From Desmodus rotundus (lineage: Eukaryota > Chordata > Mammalia > Chiroptera > Phyllostomidae), in contig NC_071390.1 of NCBI RefSeq assembly GCF_022682495.2, forward strand, positions 166,371,220-166,435,219: DNA of 64,000 nucleotides, given 5' to 3'. The notes under the pieces were generated by a model. That model did no database searches. It saw only the letters and a program-made list of their open reading frames with translations, and was not told the DNA's origin. The position numbers and the translations under genes are program-made. Numbering within the stretch: the first letter of the stretch is position 1; each line of letters starts with the position of its first letter. Shown here piece by piece: positions 20,968 through 31,180 of the stretch.

Positions 20968-21166
20968 CCATATTTTTCAGACTATAAGACGCACCCCCCA
21001 AATTTGGGAGGAAGTGGGGGTGCGTCTTATAGTCCAAATGTAGCTTACCTGGCTCGCTGCGGGGGAGTGGGGCCCAAGGTGGAGCGGGGTTTTTTCCCCT
21101 ATTTTTGTCCTCTAAAACCAAGGTACGTCTTATGGTCCTGTGTGTCTTATAGTCCGAAAAATATGG
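20968..21166. mobile_element. Hairpin MITE with 26-bp inverted repeats
   Basis: Ends are 'ccatatttttcagactataagacgcac' and 'tgtgtcttatagtccgaaaaatatgg', inverted repeats with two mismatches in 26, flanked by TA on both sides. Removing it with one TA restores the MIR ('aaatagtacttgc'). A third and fourth copy of the terminal motif occur inside: 20,978-20,999 pairs with 21,017-21,036 ('gggtgcgtcttatagtcc') as a nested hairpin, and 21,123-21,135 ('gtacgtcttatggtcc') is a partial direct repeat. No coding capacity. TA flanks suggest Tc1/mariner-type mobilisation. I do not recognise the family by name. Confidence 0.75.
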
Positions 21167-21265
21167 TACTTGCTTTACAAGTGATTTTTTCAATTAAAGA
21201 AACGAAGTACTTAACACAATGCCTACCTTGCTCTATGTACTGAATAGACATTATTTATTGTTATT
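21167..21265 (+). mobile_element. MIR SINE (part 2)
   Basis: 'acgaagtacttaacacaatgcctaccttgctctatgtactgaatagacattatttattgttatta' is the MIR 3' end, continuing part 1 across the MITE. Confidence 0.75.
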
Positions 21266-21304
21266 ATATGTGTCTGTCTTAGTATTTTGTCAGCTGTGCT
21301 CAAT

Positions 21305-21352
21305 GTGTGTGTATGTGTGTATGTATGTGTGTATGTATGTGTGTGTGTGTGT
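21305..21352. repeat. (TGTG/TATG)n microsatellite
   Basis: TG repeat with periodic TATG units. Confidence 0.95.
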
Positions 21353-21564
21353 AGTGGAAAAGGGGTTATGAGCTGAGAATGAACTTCTGGGAGTATCTCC
21401 TACCTGAGCCTGCAATTCATCCCAAGTTCATGGAAATGAGTCTCATAGTGTCAATAGTCCAGTGGGAAAAGCCAAGGTCAAAAAGTCAGAAAACAGAGGT
21501 TGGTAGGTCAGTATCCAGGCAGGAAATTAGAGATAGATGACATAGGAAACCAAAGCTCAAAGGT

Positions 21565-22010
21565 AAACAGGATGAGTGTTCTGGACCCACATCTGTGTGT
21601 CTATTAAGTGCTTTTACCTGCACCTTTGCAGATGATGCTGGGACAATTGGACGTGTCATTGAGCCAGGGAAGGAGGGGGACAGAATTGTCTAGTGGAAAA
21701 GGGAGTGGATGTTGCCCTAGGTGAAGGAAGCAACTGCACAGGTACACTGAGAGAGCCTGCCAAGTCTCAGAGCAGTGGGCAGCTTGGTGGGAGAGGTCGG
21801 GAGGCAATGGTGGGGGGGCAGAGCACAAGGGTCCCCGAATACCAGGCTTCATGGTCTGTTGTTCATTCTGAATGTAATAGGGATCGGGGAAGGAATTCAA
21901 GGACAGAAATGACATTGTCAGATTCCTGGGGTAAAAAACTCCCTCTGGCTGCTGTGTGGAGCTTGAGCTGCAGGACAACCATCTGACAGCAGAAATAGCA
22001 ATTGTGTAAG
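21565..22010 (-). mobile_element. L2 LINE, antisense
   Basis: Reversed L2 landmarks 'ggacagaattgtctagtggaaaagg', 'catggtctgttgttcattctgaatgtaatagggatc' and 'agaaatgacattgtcagattcctggggtaaaaaactccctctggctgctgtgtggagc'. The last matches the reversed '..gcagccagagtgatctttctaaa..aatctgatcatgtcac' part of L2. Confidence 0.75.
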
Positions 22011-22450
22011 AGCAGAGAAGCTGCTTACTTTGAACACGGGGCAGTCGTTACATGATTTATTGTACTAGCAATTACACCAATGCCAATTCTCTGGGACAAG
22101 TTAAGGGGCAGGGGCAGGGCTCAAACCCAGTGGAAAATGTCCAGGGAGGGAATGCTTTGAAAAGTCTTCAAGTAAAAGATTGACACCGAAACAAAGAAGA
22201 GCGAAATTTCATAAGAAGAACTGCCGAAATCAATTTTATAAAAGTAAAAATGAGAAAGAGTCTCTGTGGATAAATTTTACTTATTCCAAAACTGAGATAA
22301 GGGACACCTTCATTTTCAGTACAGAAGCAAGAATCGATTTGCTGCTCAAATGTATTTCCTGGCTTTATTTGGGCAGCAAGCATGTAGGACATGGTTTGCG
22401 AATGCTCACCCCCTCCTCTGATCAATGCCTTTTGTTAGTGCTTTGATGAT
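22011..22450. other. No feature recognised
   Basis: A pair of overlapping chance frames at 22,168-22,446 on opposite strands; no repeat signature. Confidence 0.35.
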
Positions 22451-22950
22451 TGTATTAGTTTCCTGTTGCGGCGGTAACAACTTGCCACAAACTTAGCAGC
22501 TTAAAACAACACAGACTTACTATTTTACAGTTTGAGAGGTCAGGAGTCCAACACAGGTCTTATGCCGCTGACATTGAAATGCCGGCAGGGCTGTGTTCCC
22601 TTCTGAGTGCTCTAGGGTAGAATCTCCTTTCCTTTTCCAGCATCTGGAGGCTGCCTGCACCTCTTGGCTCCTGGCTCTTCATTTTCAACTCCAGCAATCA
22701 CATCACTCCAAGCTCTGATTCTGCCGTCACGTCTCCTTCCCTGGCTCTCACGCTCCTGCACCCCCTTCCCTTACAAGTCCTCTTGTGATGACAGTGCTCT
22801 CACCTGGATAATCATCCAGGGTGTTCTCTCCATCTCAAGACCCACAACTTAATCGCATCTGCAAAGGCCCTCTGCCATGTGTTCACAGGTTCTGGAGATT
22901 ATTAGGACGTGGACATCTTTGGGGTGGTGGGCGTTATTCTGCCAACCACT
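22451..22950 (-). mobile_element. MLT1-like MaLR LTR, antisense, near full length
   Basis: It begins 'tgtattagtttcctgttgcggcggtaacaacttgccacaaacttagcagcttaaaacaacacagac' and ends 'attattaggacgtggacatctttggggtggtgggcgttattctgccaacca'. This is the full reverse-complement order of an MLT1-class LTR, including 'gataatcatccagggtgttctctccatctcaagacccacaacttaatcgcatctgcaaaggccc'. It is a solo LTR; no gag or pol relic adjoins it. Confidence 0.85.
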
Positions 22951-23094
22951 GTGGTTGTTACGGTGGAAAAATAGTGCATATATGGAATGGAAGTGATGAG
23001 AAATGGACCCACGTGCCAGTGTGACGCTGCGTGTGAGAGTTAAACCTGCCCCCTCTGGGGCCGGGGACCCTGGTGTGCACACTGCCCCTGCCAA

Positions 23095-23270
23095 CTGCCA
23101 GTCCCGTGGCCTCTGAGTATTCATTTCCTCTTCTGGCCATGGGCATGCTAACCCGACCCGCCTCACAAAATTGCCGGAAGGACCAAGTAAGTGCTAGTAT
23201 ATGCGTGTAACTTTGAACAGTGACGGGCGTGTCCTGAGTGCTCCTTAAATGTTGGCTGCTGTTATCTGAT
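23095..23270 (+). mobile_element. MIR SINE
   Basis: 'gtggcctctgagtattcatttcctcttctggccatgggcatgctaacccgacccgcctcacaaaattgccgg' and the end 'tcctgagtgctccttaaatgttggctgctgttat' fit MIR in sense. Confidence 0.65.
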
Positions 23271-23329
23271 AGATGGATGTCCTGTGATCCTTTCTTTTCT
23301 GTGGTTGAATTTATTATTGGCAACACCTG

Positions 23330-23378
23330 CAGTATATGTGTGTGTGGCGGGGGTGGGTTGTGGGTGTGTTGGGGGAAT
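23330..23378. repeat. TG/G-rich low-complexity tract
   Basis: 'gtatatgtgtgtgtggcgggggtgggttgtgggtgtgttggggg'; the G runs could form a quadruplex on the plus strand. Confidence 0.7.
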
Positions 23379-24472
23379 TTGTGTGTTTAAGAAAAGTCTG
23401 ATTCCTCATTCCTAGGATTTGTCGTCCTCTAGAAAGGAAAGTGCCCGACAGTAGTTGAGTTGTCCAGGCTAATTAACAAAGTTAACTTTTAATAGGCATG
23501 ACTGGACTATTTTCTAGGACTACTAAAATTTTCATGATACATTGGATAAAACCTGCAAATAAAAATTTTAGGTTATGTTTTTCAAATAGTGTGTGTGCTA
23601 TGTCATGAGGCTTAGCACTGACTTTATAAAATCATATGTTTTCTCCCTCTTCTGAGTAAATAGTTGTTTGGTGCCTGTTAGCCTGGTTTACCTTCAGTTA
23701 CATGCAGATACATGTTGTTTTCCTGTTCAACAGAAATGTTTGAGGGTAAGGGCTAAAGAAATTCATGAAATTATTTCTGATTTTTAAACATAATTTTTAT
23801 TTAATTATTCCCAAAGCCACACATCAGAGAGATACACGCATTCATACAGCTTAAGGAAAGAATATCATGCCTTCTATCATATTTCTGTCTCCATAAGTAA
23901 TGTAATTTTAGCAAAATAATATACCATTTTACTGCAAGTCAAGTAATAAGAAACAGCATTATTATCCTGTTTTTACACTGATTGTATAATTAATTATACC
24001 AGATGTACATCAATGGAAACTTGGCTGCTTTTTAGTAATCTACTTTATATGATGCATTTCATAATTTATTTCTCAATGGTTTTTATAATATCTTCCAAAA
24101 TGAATATTAAGGTATTAACTTGAAAAATAAAGTCACACTTTTAATAACAAGAAATGTATTTAACTTGGGCTGATTGGTTTGGCAATTAGATTGTATGATG
24201 GGACATTTTTATCAGTTGAATGAGCCAAATCTGAAGCTCCAAGATTTTGATAAAATTTTATTTAAGGCATGTAACAAGATAAGAGCATTAAAGGAGTTTT
24301 ACTGTAAAAGATGTATGAAAATAAACGTTTCAATTTGCTCAACTTCTACTGACACAAATTTAACAAAGTGCCTCTGAGTGAACGAATAACAGGTAAGATA
24401 ACAGCAACTTAAAATTCTTGGCCTTTTTGGTCTACTTCAGAGAATGAGACATTAATGATCAAATAGTAACTA
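23379..24472. other. AT-rich unassigned region
   Basis: About 1.1 kb of AT-rich DNA with no recognised repeat. The 67-codon frame at 24,174-24,377 has no known domain. Confidence 0.4.
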
Positions 24473-25063
24473 TTGGGTTGGCCAAAAAGTTCATTTGGTT
24501 TTCTCTGTACCATGGCTCTAATGGCGCTTAGTTGTCTTTAACTTCATTTGAAACAATTTTGTTAGATTGTATTGTGACAGCTGCCATATCAGCTTGCATT
24601 TTAAAAACTTTAAATGAAAGTGATGGAATTAAAATGGAATTAAAATTGGTGAGTTTTTGTGTAGCCACTTTAATATTGAAGATGGAAGAAAATAAGTGAC
24701 ATTTTCTGCATAAGTACATATTATGCTTTTATTATTTCAAGAAAGGTAAAAATGCAACGGACATGCAGAAAAAGATTTGCGTGGTGTATAGAGAAGATGC
24801 TGTGACTGATTGAATGTATCAGAAGTGGTTTGTGAAGTTTCGTGCTGCAGATTTCTCACTGGACGATGCTCCACACTCCGGTAGACCAGTTGAAGTTGAT
24901 AGTGATCAAATTGAGACATTAATTGAGAACAATCAATGTTACACCATGTAGGTTATAGCTGACATACTCAAAATATCCAAATCAATAAAGTTATTCGTGA
25001 AAATGAAAAAATGTGTCTTTTATTTTATGGGAAAAAAGCATATGGACTTTTTGGCCAACCCAA
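24473..25063 (+). mobile_element. mariner element, 3'-deleted (591 bp)
   Basis: Inverted repeats 'ttgggttggccaaaaagttcat' and 'atggactttttggccaacccaa' are flanked by TA at 24,471-24,472 and 25,064-25,065. Sense-strand codons from about 24,843 give DFSLDDAPHSGRP, then VEVDSDQIETLIENNQ and, past a TAG, ADILKISKSI: the N-terminal DNA-binding half of a mariner transposase, preceded by RTCRKRF. After this the sequence joins directly to the 3' end, so the whole DDD catalytic domain is missing. A full element is about 1.3 kb. It differs in terminal repeat and protein from the mariner at 19.2 kb, so these are two separate families. Confidence 0.92.
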
Positions 25064-26069
25064 TACTTTCTCAAGTTAGCTGATTTCCAATAATCTATTT
25101 TGAATAAAATTGGAGGAAGACTTAATCAAAGTAATAGATGTTTAAGAATTGTGTTGTGGGCATACAATTCTGAAGGAGTTCAGAGAATTTAATGTCAGCA
25201 TTTTGGGAAAACTCCTTCCTTTCCCGTCTACGTATTTAGGTGAATAAAAGTTCTTAGTGGTCACATCTATGAAGAAAAACACAGGAATAGAAATGATTAT
25301 AAACCTTGTTACTTGCTAATAGTAATAGTAGTTCCTGAACATATGAACTGGCTGCAGGAAAATATTTTCACCCATCTCATTGGGATACATTAAAAATTAC
25401 TTTAAATATAATTACATGTCAAAAGTTAAAATATATTGATAACGTTCTGGTGAATTTTATAATGCTAATAACTGGTGATACTTAAATGTGGAAGATTTTT
25501 ATTTCTGCATTTAAAGACTAGTGGCTAGATGAAAAAACATTTGAGTGTGAAAGAAATGCCTGTTGCATATTTTTAAAATGGGTGACAGTGGGTGGCAAAT
25601 CGTTAGGGTGCTGCTGGGGTAGTAAGTCCATGCAGTTTGTTTCAAATACTGATCCACCTGGTTTTTCCTTCTCAATGTCCAGTTTTATAATATACAGGGA
25701 ATCTTTTGTAATCATTTAATCTGAATTTGAAATGGGAAATCCAAGTTTAGGAAAATTAAGAACGCAGGCCGAGGTATAGTTTTCAAAATTCATTTTTAGG
25801 GAGCATGAGAGTGACAGATTTTGAAGTCTGCTCACTTTGGTTCTTAGAGGACATTAGTAGGTCTGTGACAGCAAATGGCCTGGACTCGTGCGTCTTACTG
25901 CCACCCTCTTGCTTTGCATCTGAAGGGCTGCTCAGCCCTGACCAGAGTGGCCCACGCAGGCCCACTCTGCAGGAAAGAATGAGTCAGGCCCACAGGGCGT
26001 AGTCGTCAGCCAACTTCACCCCTCAGATTTCTTGATTTGATTAAACATGGCTGTTTCCTCTAAGTGTAT
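25064..26069. other. Unassigned region
   Basis: No repeat, exon or RNA is recognised in about 1 kb. Confidence 0.4.
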
Positions 26070-26270
26070 TTGCAGTCTCTACGTACCAGGCACTGTTCTA
26101 ATAATTGGCTTACATGTACTAACTCACGTAAGCCTCATAAAAAACTCTGACGTATGTACAGTTTTCATCCCCATGTTACAGATGGGAAATCTGAGGTACA
26201 GAAAGATTAAGTAACTTGCTTAAAGGTCACACAGCCAATAAACAGTGGAAGCAGGACTTCTTATATGTTG
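26070..26270 (-). mobile_element. MIR SINE, antisense
   Basis: 'taccaggcactgttctaataattggcttacatgtactaactcac' and 'ccccatgttacagatgggaaatctgaggtacagaaagattaagtaacttgcttaaaggtcacacagccaataaacagtgg' are the reversed MIR in full order. Confidence 0.9.
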
Positions 26271-27877
26271 ACATTCTTTTTTTTTAAGGGAGCGGAGAGA
26301 AATGATTCTAGTCTCTGTGCCCAGGTGGACCCTCACCTGACTCCTGTCCTCCAACACGCCTTGTAATTCACTCTCCTTTTTCTATACCCAGCACTTGCCG
26401 GGACTCTAGGAGATTGGATTTACCCATGAGGATCCAAAGAATCTAGTTTTGAGATGCAATAGAATTGAATTGGAGTGGACTGTTTATTGACACTGGCCTT
26501 CCTAGCCATGAACCATTATATAAATGTCTTATTCAGATAGGGAGCCTGGGTAATTAGTATTGCAGGTCTCTAGTGAAAGGCCTCAAAAGCATCAAACCAC
26601 CCCAAGAAATATTTTTCCTGGCCTCCTCCATACAACTTCACAACTCCAGTTTCAGAGGTTTGGAGTGGGCAAAATGCTCTTACGGTTTCCGTTTCAGTCG
26701 TGGGCAAAACAAATTACCCAGACAGCGCAGTTGAGGGGAGAAACCATTATTCTGCCATCTCTTGCCACTGCTTTCTAAAAGACTTCCATTGGGTTTGCCA
26801 TCTGACACATGCAGAGGGTGTCAAAAAAGGTTGCAAGAACTTTTGAGGGTGAAAAAAGGAAATTTGTCACCTTGCAAAAGGAAACTGCTTTTAAAATATA
26901 ACCCCCTCCTGAAAAAACCAATTTCCACCTTCCTCCAAAGAATATACCTATACAAAAAGAGTTCAGCATTTGTAGATTAATATCTATTACTGTATTTTTT
27001 CAGCAAGCTAAAATTACACATGGACAACTCTGGGACATTTCAATGTCCTTAATACTATTGAGAACACTTCGAAGCTGTGAGCCAACCCCCACTCCAATCT
27101 GCTATGGGGATCAGAGCGTCGTAGGCTAGGAGACCCGGAAAGGTGGATGCGGGACCAGCCAATTCCTGCCCTGCCCCTAACTGGCCTTAAATCTGTTAGG
27201 AAAACTTACCAAAGCCTCATTTTTTTTTCTCCTCCAAAGTTGAAATTGCCTTTGAGTTGTCTGAATAGTTGGAGGTGTCAGGAGATAGAGCCGAAGTGAA
27301 AAACAAGCTTTGCTTTTAAAAGAGCTACGGCTGTGTCAGGTGCTGTTGGTGGCTTTGGAGAGACATGTCTGTATGTGATGAGGTAGACAGTAATAATATG
27401 ACACTGTGTCCTGGCTCTTCTCCTGCCCTTTAAAAAGGAATTAAATGTGAAAAAGTTGGGATGTGGAGGAGAAGAGGGAGAGAGAGGACAGTCTTTGTGG
27501 CCTAAGGGTGGAGAGAGAAAGATGGACGTAGCTGCACTGGGTATGGGAGAATTTGGAGTTCTAAGTGCTGCTGGGGAATGATGAATTGCACCCTCTTTAA
27601 TTTTGTCTTCAAAGATGCAAATCAGGGAATAAAATATTTTTCAAAACAATCTCCAATGGCTATTTGGACTGTGCCTCTTTGGATATGACCTTGTGCTGAT
27701 AATGGACCTGCCCAATGTATTTAGGGATGGCAGGAAATTCAGGAGTGAAATCTTAGCAATAATTAATAATACATTTTTCTCTCAGTTTTTAGGGTTCCTA
27801 AGCAGAGATGGTTATGGTTCATGTTGGGCTATTTTTGTAGTGGAAATTGATTTTGTAGGGAAAATAGACAATACCAT
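26271..27877. other. Long stretch without recognised repeats
   Basis: About 1.6 kb with no interspersed repeat that I can name and no convincing exon. Frames (65-72 codons) are of chance size. Such a repeat-poor interval is where a conserved non-coding element would be looked for first. Confidence 0.4.
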
Positions 27878-28230
27878 TGCTATGGCCTGAATGTATCCCC
27901 CCAGAATTCATGTTAAATTGATCCTAACCTCCAAGGCGATGATATTAGGAGGCAGAGACTTCAGGAGCTGATGAGGCCATGAGGGTGGAGCCTTTATGAA
28001 TGGGATTAGTGCCCTTGTCAAAGAGACCCCCAGAGAGCCCCCCTCACTCCTCTGCCCTGTGAAGTTAACAGTGAAAAGAGAAGGAAGCAGGCTGTCACCA
28101 GATACCACATCTGCTGATGCCTTGACCTTGGACTCGCAGCCTCTAGAACCATGAGAAATACACTTCTGTTGTTTATGAGCTACCCAGTTTATGGTATTTT
28201 GTTACAGCAGACCAAATGGACGAAGATAAT
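27878..28230 (+). mobile_element. MLT1-like MaLR LTR, sense
   Basis: It starts 'tgctatggcctgaatgtatccccccagaattcatgttaaattgatcctaacctccaaggcgatgatattagg' and ends 'ttctgttgtttatgagctacccagtttatggtattttgttacagcagaccaaatggacgaaga'. This is the MLT1A-type LTR in sense, nearly full length, with the usual 'gaccttggactcgcagcctctagaaccatgagaaata' before the end. It is the best-preserved old LTR in the window. Confidence 0.92.
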
Positions 28231-28284
28231 CATATCAGAAAATTTGAGTTCACATCCGCATCTTGGCCTGCACCCTGAAGAACG

Positions 28285-28415
28285 GGCAGTTTATGTGGCC
28301 ATGCTGAGCCAGTTTCCAGACCAGAGTGGTTCTGAGGATTAAATGAGATCTGGGAAACTCATCTATTCCAGCATGTTCCATATTATGGATGCTCAACAAC
28401 GGTTTATTAACTCAG
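28285..28415 (+). mobile_element. MIR SINE 3' part
   Basis: 'ctgaggattaaatgagatctgggaaactcatctattccagcatgttccatattatggatgctcaacaacggttt' fits the MIR 3' region. Confidence 0.6.
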
Positions 28416-29509
28416 AGTTATAGATTAAAACTCAAATTTTTTGTTGAAGTAGCCAAGGGGCCCTATGATGTTTAAAATGGGTGTAAAACATTAAAACTGC
28501 ATTTGTTATTTTGAGCCCATTCTGAAAGCTGGTTGAAAAATACATGAGGAACGTTTGGTGAAGTCTTTTTTTAAAAGTTAGGTTGAACAAATGTATTTTT
28601 CTGAGGTTATTTTGGGCTCCAGTGGTGCTCTCTGCACCCCCCCCCCCCGCCCCCAGCACAGGAAGGCTCATTTATTCCTTAAGCAGGTACCTGAGGCCTT
28701 ACTTCGTGCAGAGCATGAGGCCTAAACGTGCTCGCTTTTTCGTTTCTCTTCGTTGTCTCCTAAGCCCCTCGAGTGTGTCCTAGGAGCCCATGGGGTGCAT
28801 GCCTTCTTGGTGGGTGTTGGCACTCAAATTGGAGGCTGGATTTTAGGGACAGTGGGAACACTCCCTGCAGCCCCACCCTGTGGGCCGCACGTGAGGCCCA
28901 ACCACAAGATGGGAGGCAGCCCCTTTAATCCTGCATCAGAGCCTTGGCTTCCAAAACCCGAGCCTCCAAAATTTGGACTTATATAACTTATTTGTTTATT
29001 TTTAAGCCAGCCCCATCCAAGTTCAGAACACTTGAGACTCCCTTTTAGAGGAAATTTGGAAGCCAACATTATCATTAACTAAATCAGCAAGCAATGGTTC
29101 TGTAAAAATACCAACCGGCATGGTTCCGAGGACTTTTATCGCCATGTTCCCAGAGGAATTACATTGTGTGCTGGTTTCTCTGAAAATTGTTTCTGGGGTT
29201 TTATCTCTGTCGCTCTGTCCCTGTAGACCATGGCCTGAGTCTAAGGGGGGCTGGACTTCCTGCTGAGTAGGAGCACCCTTCATGTGATAAGGGACCATGT
29301 TCTATGATTGACCCTAGTGATTCTCCAATCAGTTTACTGGGTAGGGCCTCTGGAAGACATACTGGTATTTGCAGAGCACGGCGAAGCAGAAGAAAAAGGA
29401 CACATGTCTCTGGGTCACATCAGATGCCCTTCTACATCAGATTCTAGACGTAAGGGAATAGGTGCTGAGGGCCTGACAGAAATGCATGTGAAGAAGACGG
29501 TTATTGCTG
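28416..29509. other. Unassigned, with C-run
   Basis: A C-rich run at 28,637-28,654 is the only low-complexity feature. No gene or known repeat otherwise. Overlapping 77-91-codon frames on both strands lack any motif. Confidence 0.4.
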
Positions 29510-29890
29510 TTATTTCTATTAGGGAAAATATTGGAAACTCTCTAAATGTTTAGCAAGAGGAGGATAAATAAATGATGACCATTTTCAATGCCCCGTTAAG
29601 GATTCATCAAAGTCATAGAGATTCTTTGGAGAGTCTTTAATGGTGTGAGAGAACTGTTGATAATTTGTAAGGTTAAAAAAAAAAAAGTGGAATACCAAGT
29701 CACATATGAAGTATGAGGACAATTATCTTTCCGGACAGAAATCCTTAGGAAATAACAGCACAATTTTAGGAGAGATGATATCTGCGTGATGGGGTTATGA
29801 GTAGTTTTTATTGTTTCCTTATACTTTTCAGCATTTTCAAACTTTTCCACCATGAACTTTTATTGCTTTCATCGTCAGAAAATAAAATGA
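29510..29890 (+). mobile_element. Old L1 (L1ME-like) 3' end
   Basis: 'gggaaaatattggaaactctctaaatgtttagcaagaggaggataaataaatgatgacc' to 'gatgatatctgcgtgatggggttatgagtagtttttattgtttccttatacttttcagcattttcaaacttttccaccatgaacttttattgctttcatcgtcagaaaataaaa' follows the L1ME 3' UTR to its A-rich end. Confidence 0.85.
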
Positions 29891-30807
29891 CTGTAAGGCA
29901 GCCAACTTTCCTGGTGGTGGCAGATTTGGGTCCACATTTTCTTTACCATTTCCCTCGGCCCTCATTACTCTCTGTCCTCGCATGACTTCTCCAGTGAGGA
30001 TGTGGAGGAAAAGACTGGGACTTAAGATGTTCCCCCATGCCCAGAGCCACAGCAGTTTCTCCTGGCACGTGGAGGTGTGTGGGCATCTGGGAGCTGCACA
30101 TGGCCCATCCAGGTCGCTCTGTGCAGATTCATAGAGCTTCACACACTGAAGAAGGAAGCCAGGCTGGAGGGAACTTTGCATCTACTGATCGATCCCATCT
30201 CTGGGCAAGAAGAGTTATAGCAGGATACCCCTTCCCTCTTCCTGCCCCCACCTTCTCTGCTCCCCCCACACAACGTTGACTGAAGTGCAGATAGGTATTT
30301 TCAAGTTCTGGTGAGGCAGCCTGGTTCAAGCAAGGTGACGAGGCTACTCACACTGAGCTTTGAATGTTGGCCAGCCCAGAGAAGACTGGTTTGTTCCTCG
30401 GGCCAGCTAATTCCTTCAGTCCTGCGGGTTTCCTCTGTGTGTTGAGTGCATGTAACATGACTCTCAGCTTCTCTTGGAGCTGTGTCCCGTGACCTCATCT
30501 ACCACAACCACTGCCTATACGCTCTGTTGTGACATGTGCTCTCCCTGCATTGAAGGGCAGTGTTGAAGGGGGACTTGAGCTGTGAGTGAGGCACACCACT
30601 TTTCTTAAGAATGTTTATAGGAAAGGAGCAGAGTCTTTTTCGTGCCCAAGCACGGGGATAATTCAGTTACATCCAGCAACTATTGAGTGATGATCTACAT
30701 TTTGAACAAGGCATTTAAGAATCCTCCCAAACTCTTTAGAGAATGCTTAGCTTCCTCCATTAGCATCCCATTGATCCTTTTCCTTTAAGGCTGGGATCTC
30801 CCATGTG
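29891..30807. other. Unassigned region
   Basis: About 0.9 kb. Frames of up to 114 codons (29,837-30,181, minus) are unsupported and partly overlap the L1 end. Confidence 0.4.
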
Positions 30808-30982
30808 GTGTTGTGGAACCAGTATTGGTCTTGAAATCAGTGGGTCTGGGTTGAAAATCTTGTCTCTACTCTGTGACTTGAAAGCGCTGTGGCTTCAGGC
30901 AAGTTGCTTAATCTCTCTAAACCTCACCTCCTCACCTTTAAAATAGGAATAATAATGCCAGCCTCATGAAGTTATTCTAAAG
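30808..30982 (+). mobile_element. MIR SINE
   Basis: 'ggtcttgaaatcagtgggtctgggttgaaaatcttgtctctactctgtgacttgaaagcgctgtggcttcaggcaagttgcttaatctctctaaacctcacctcctcacctttaaaatagg' is a well-kept MIR body. It ends at a MITE. Confidence 0.9.
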
Positions 30983-31180
30983 TAGGGTTGTTGAATTTAG
31001 CAAATAAAAATAGAGATGCCCTCCCTCCTGTTAAATTGGAATATCACACAAACAAAAATAATTTTTAAGTATAAGTACATCCTAACTATACCACGAGACA
31101 TACTTACACTCAAATTTTGGTCATTGTTTATCTGCCATTCCAATTAAACTGGGTGCCTGGCCTTGTACCTGACAATCCTA
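30983..31180. mobile_element. Palindromic MER-type MITE
   Basis: Near-perfect whole-element palindrome. 'tagggttgttgaatttagcaaataaaaatag' at the left and 'gtacctgacaatccta' at the right are inverted copies, and 'aataatttttaagtataagtacatcctaac' near the centre mirrors 'cgagacatacttacactcaaattttgg'. It resembles the mammalian MER53-type MITE. It has no coding sequence. Confidence 0.7.

Noticed and set aside
26276..26320. Truncated Ves tail ('tttttttttaagggagcggagagaaatgat')
   Set aside because: Too short, and no Ves body follows.
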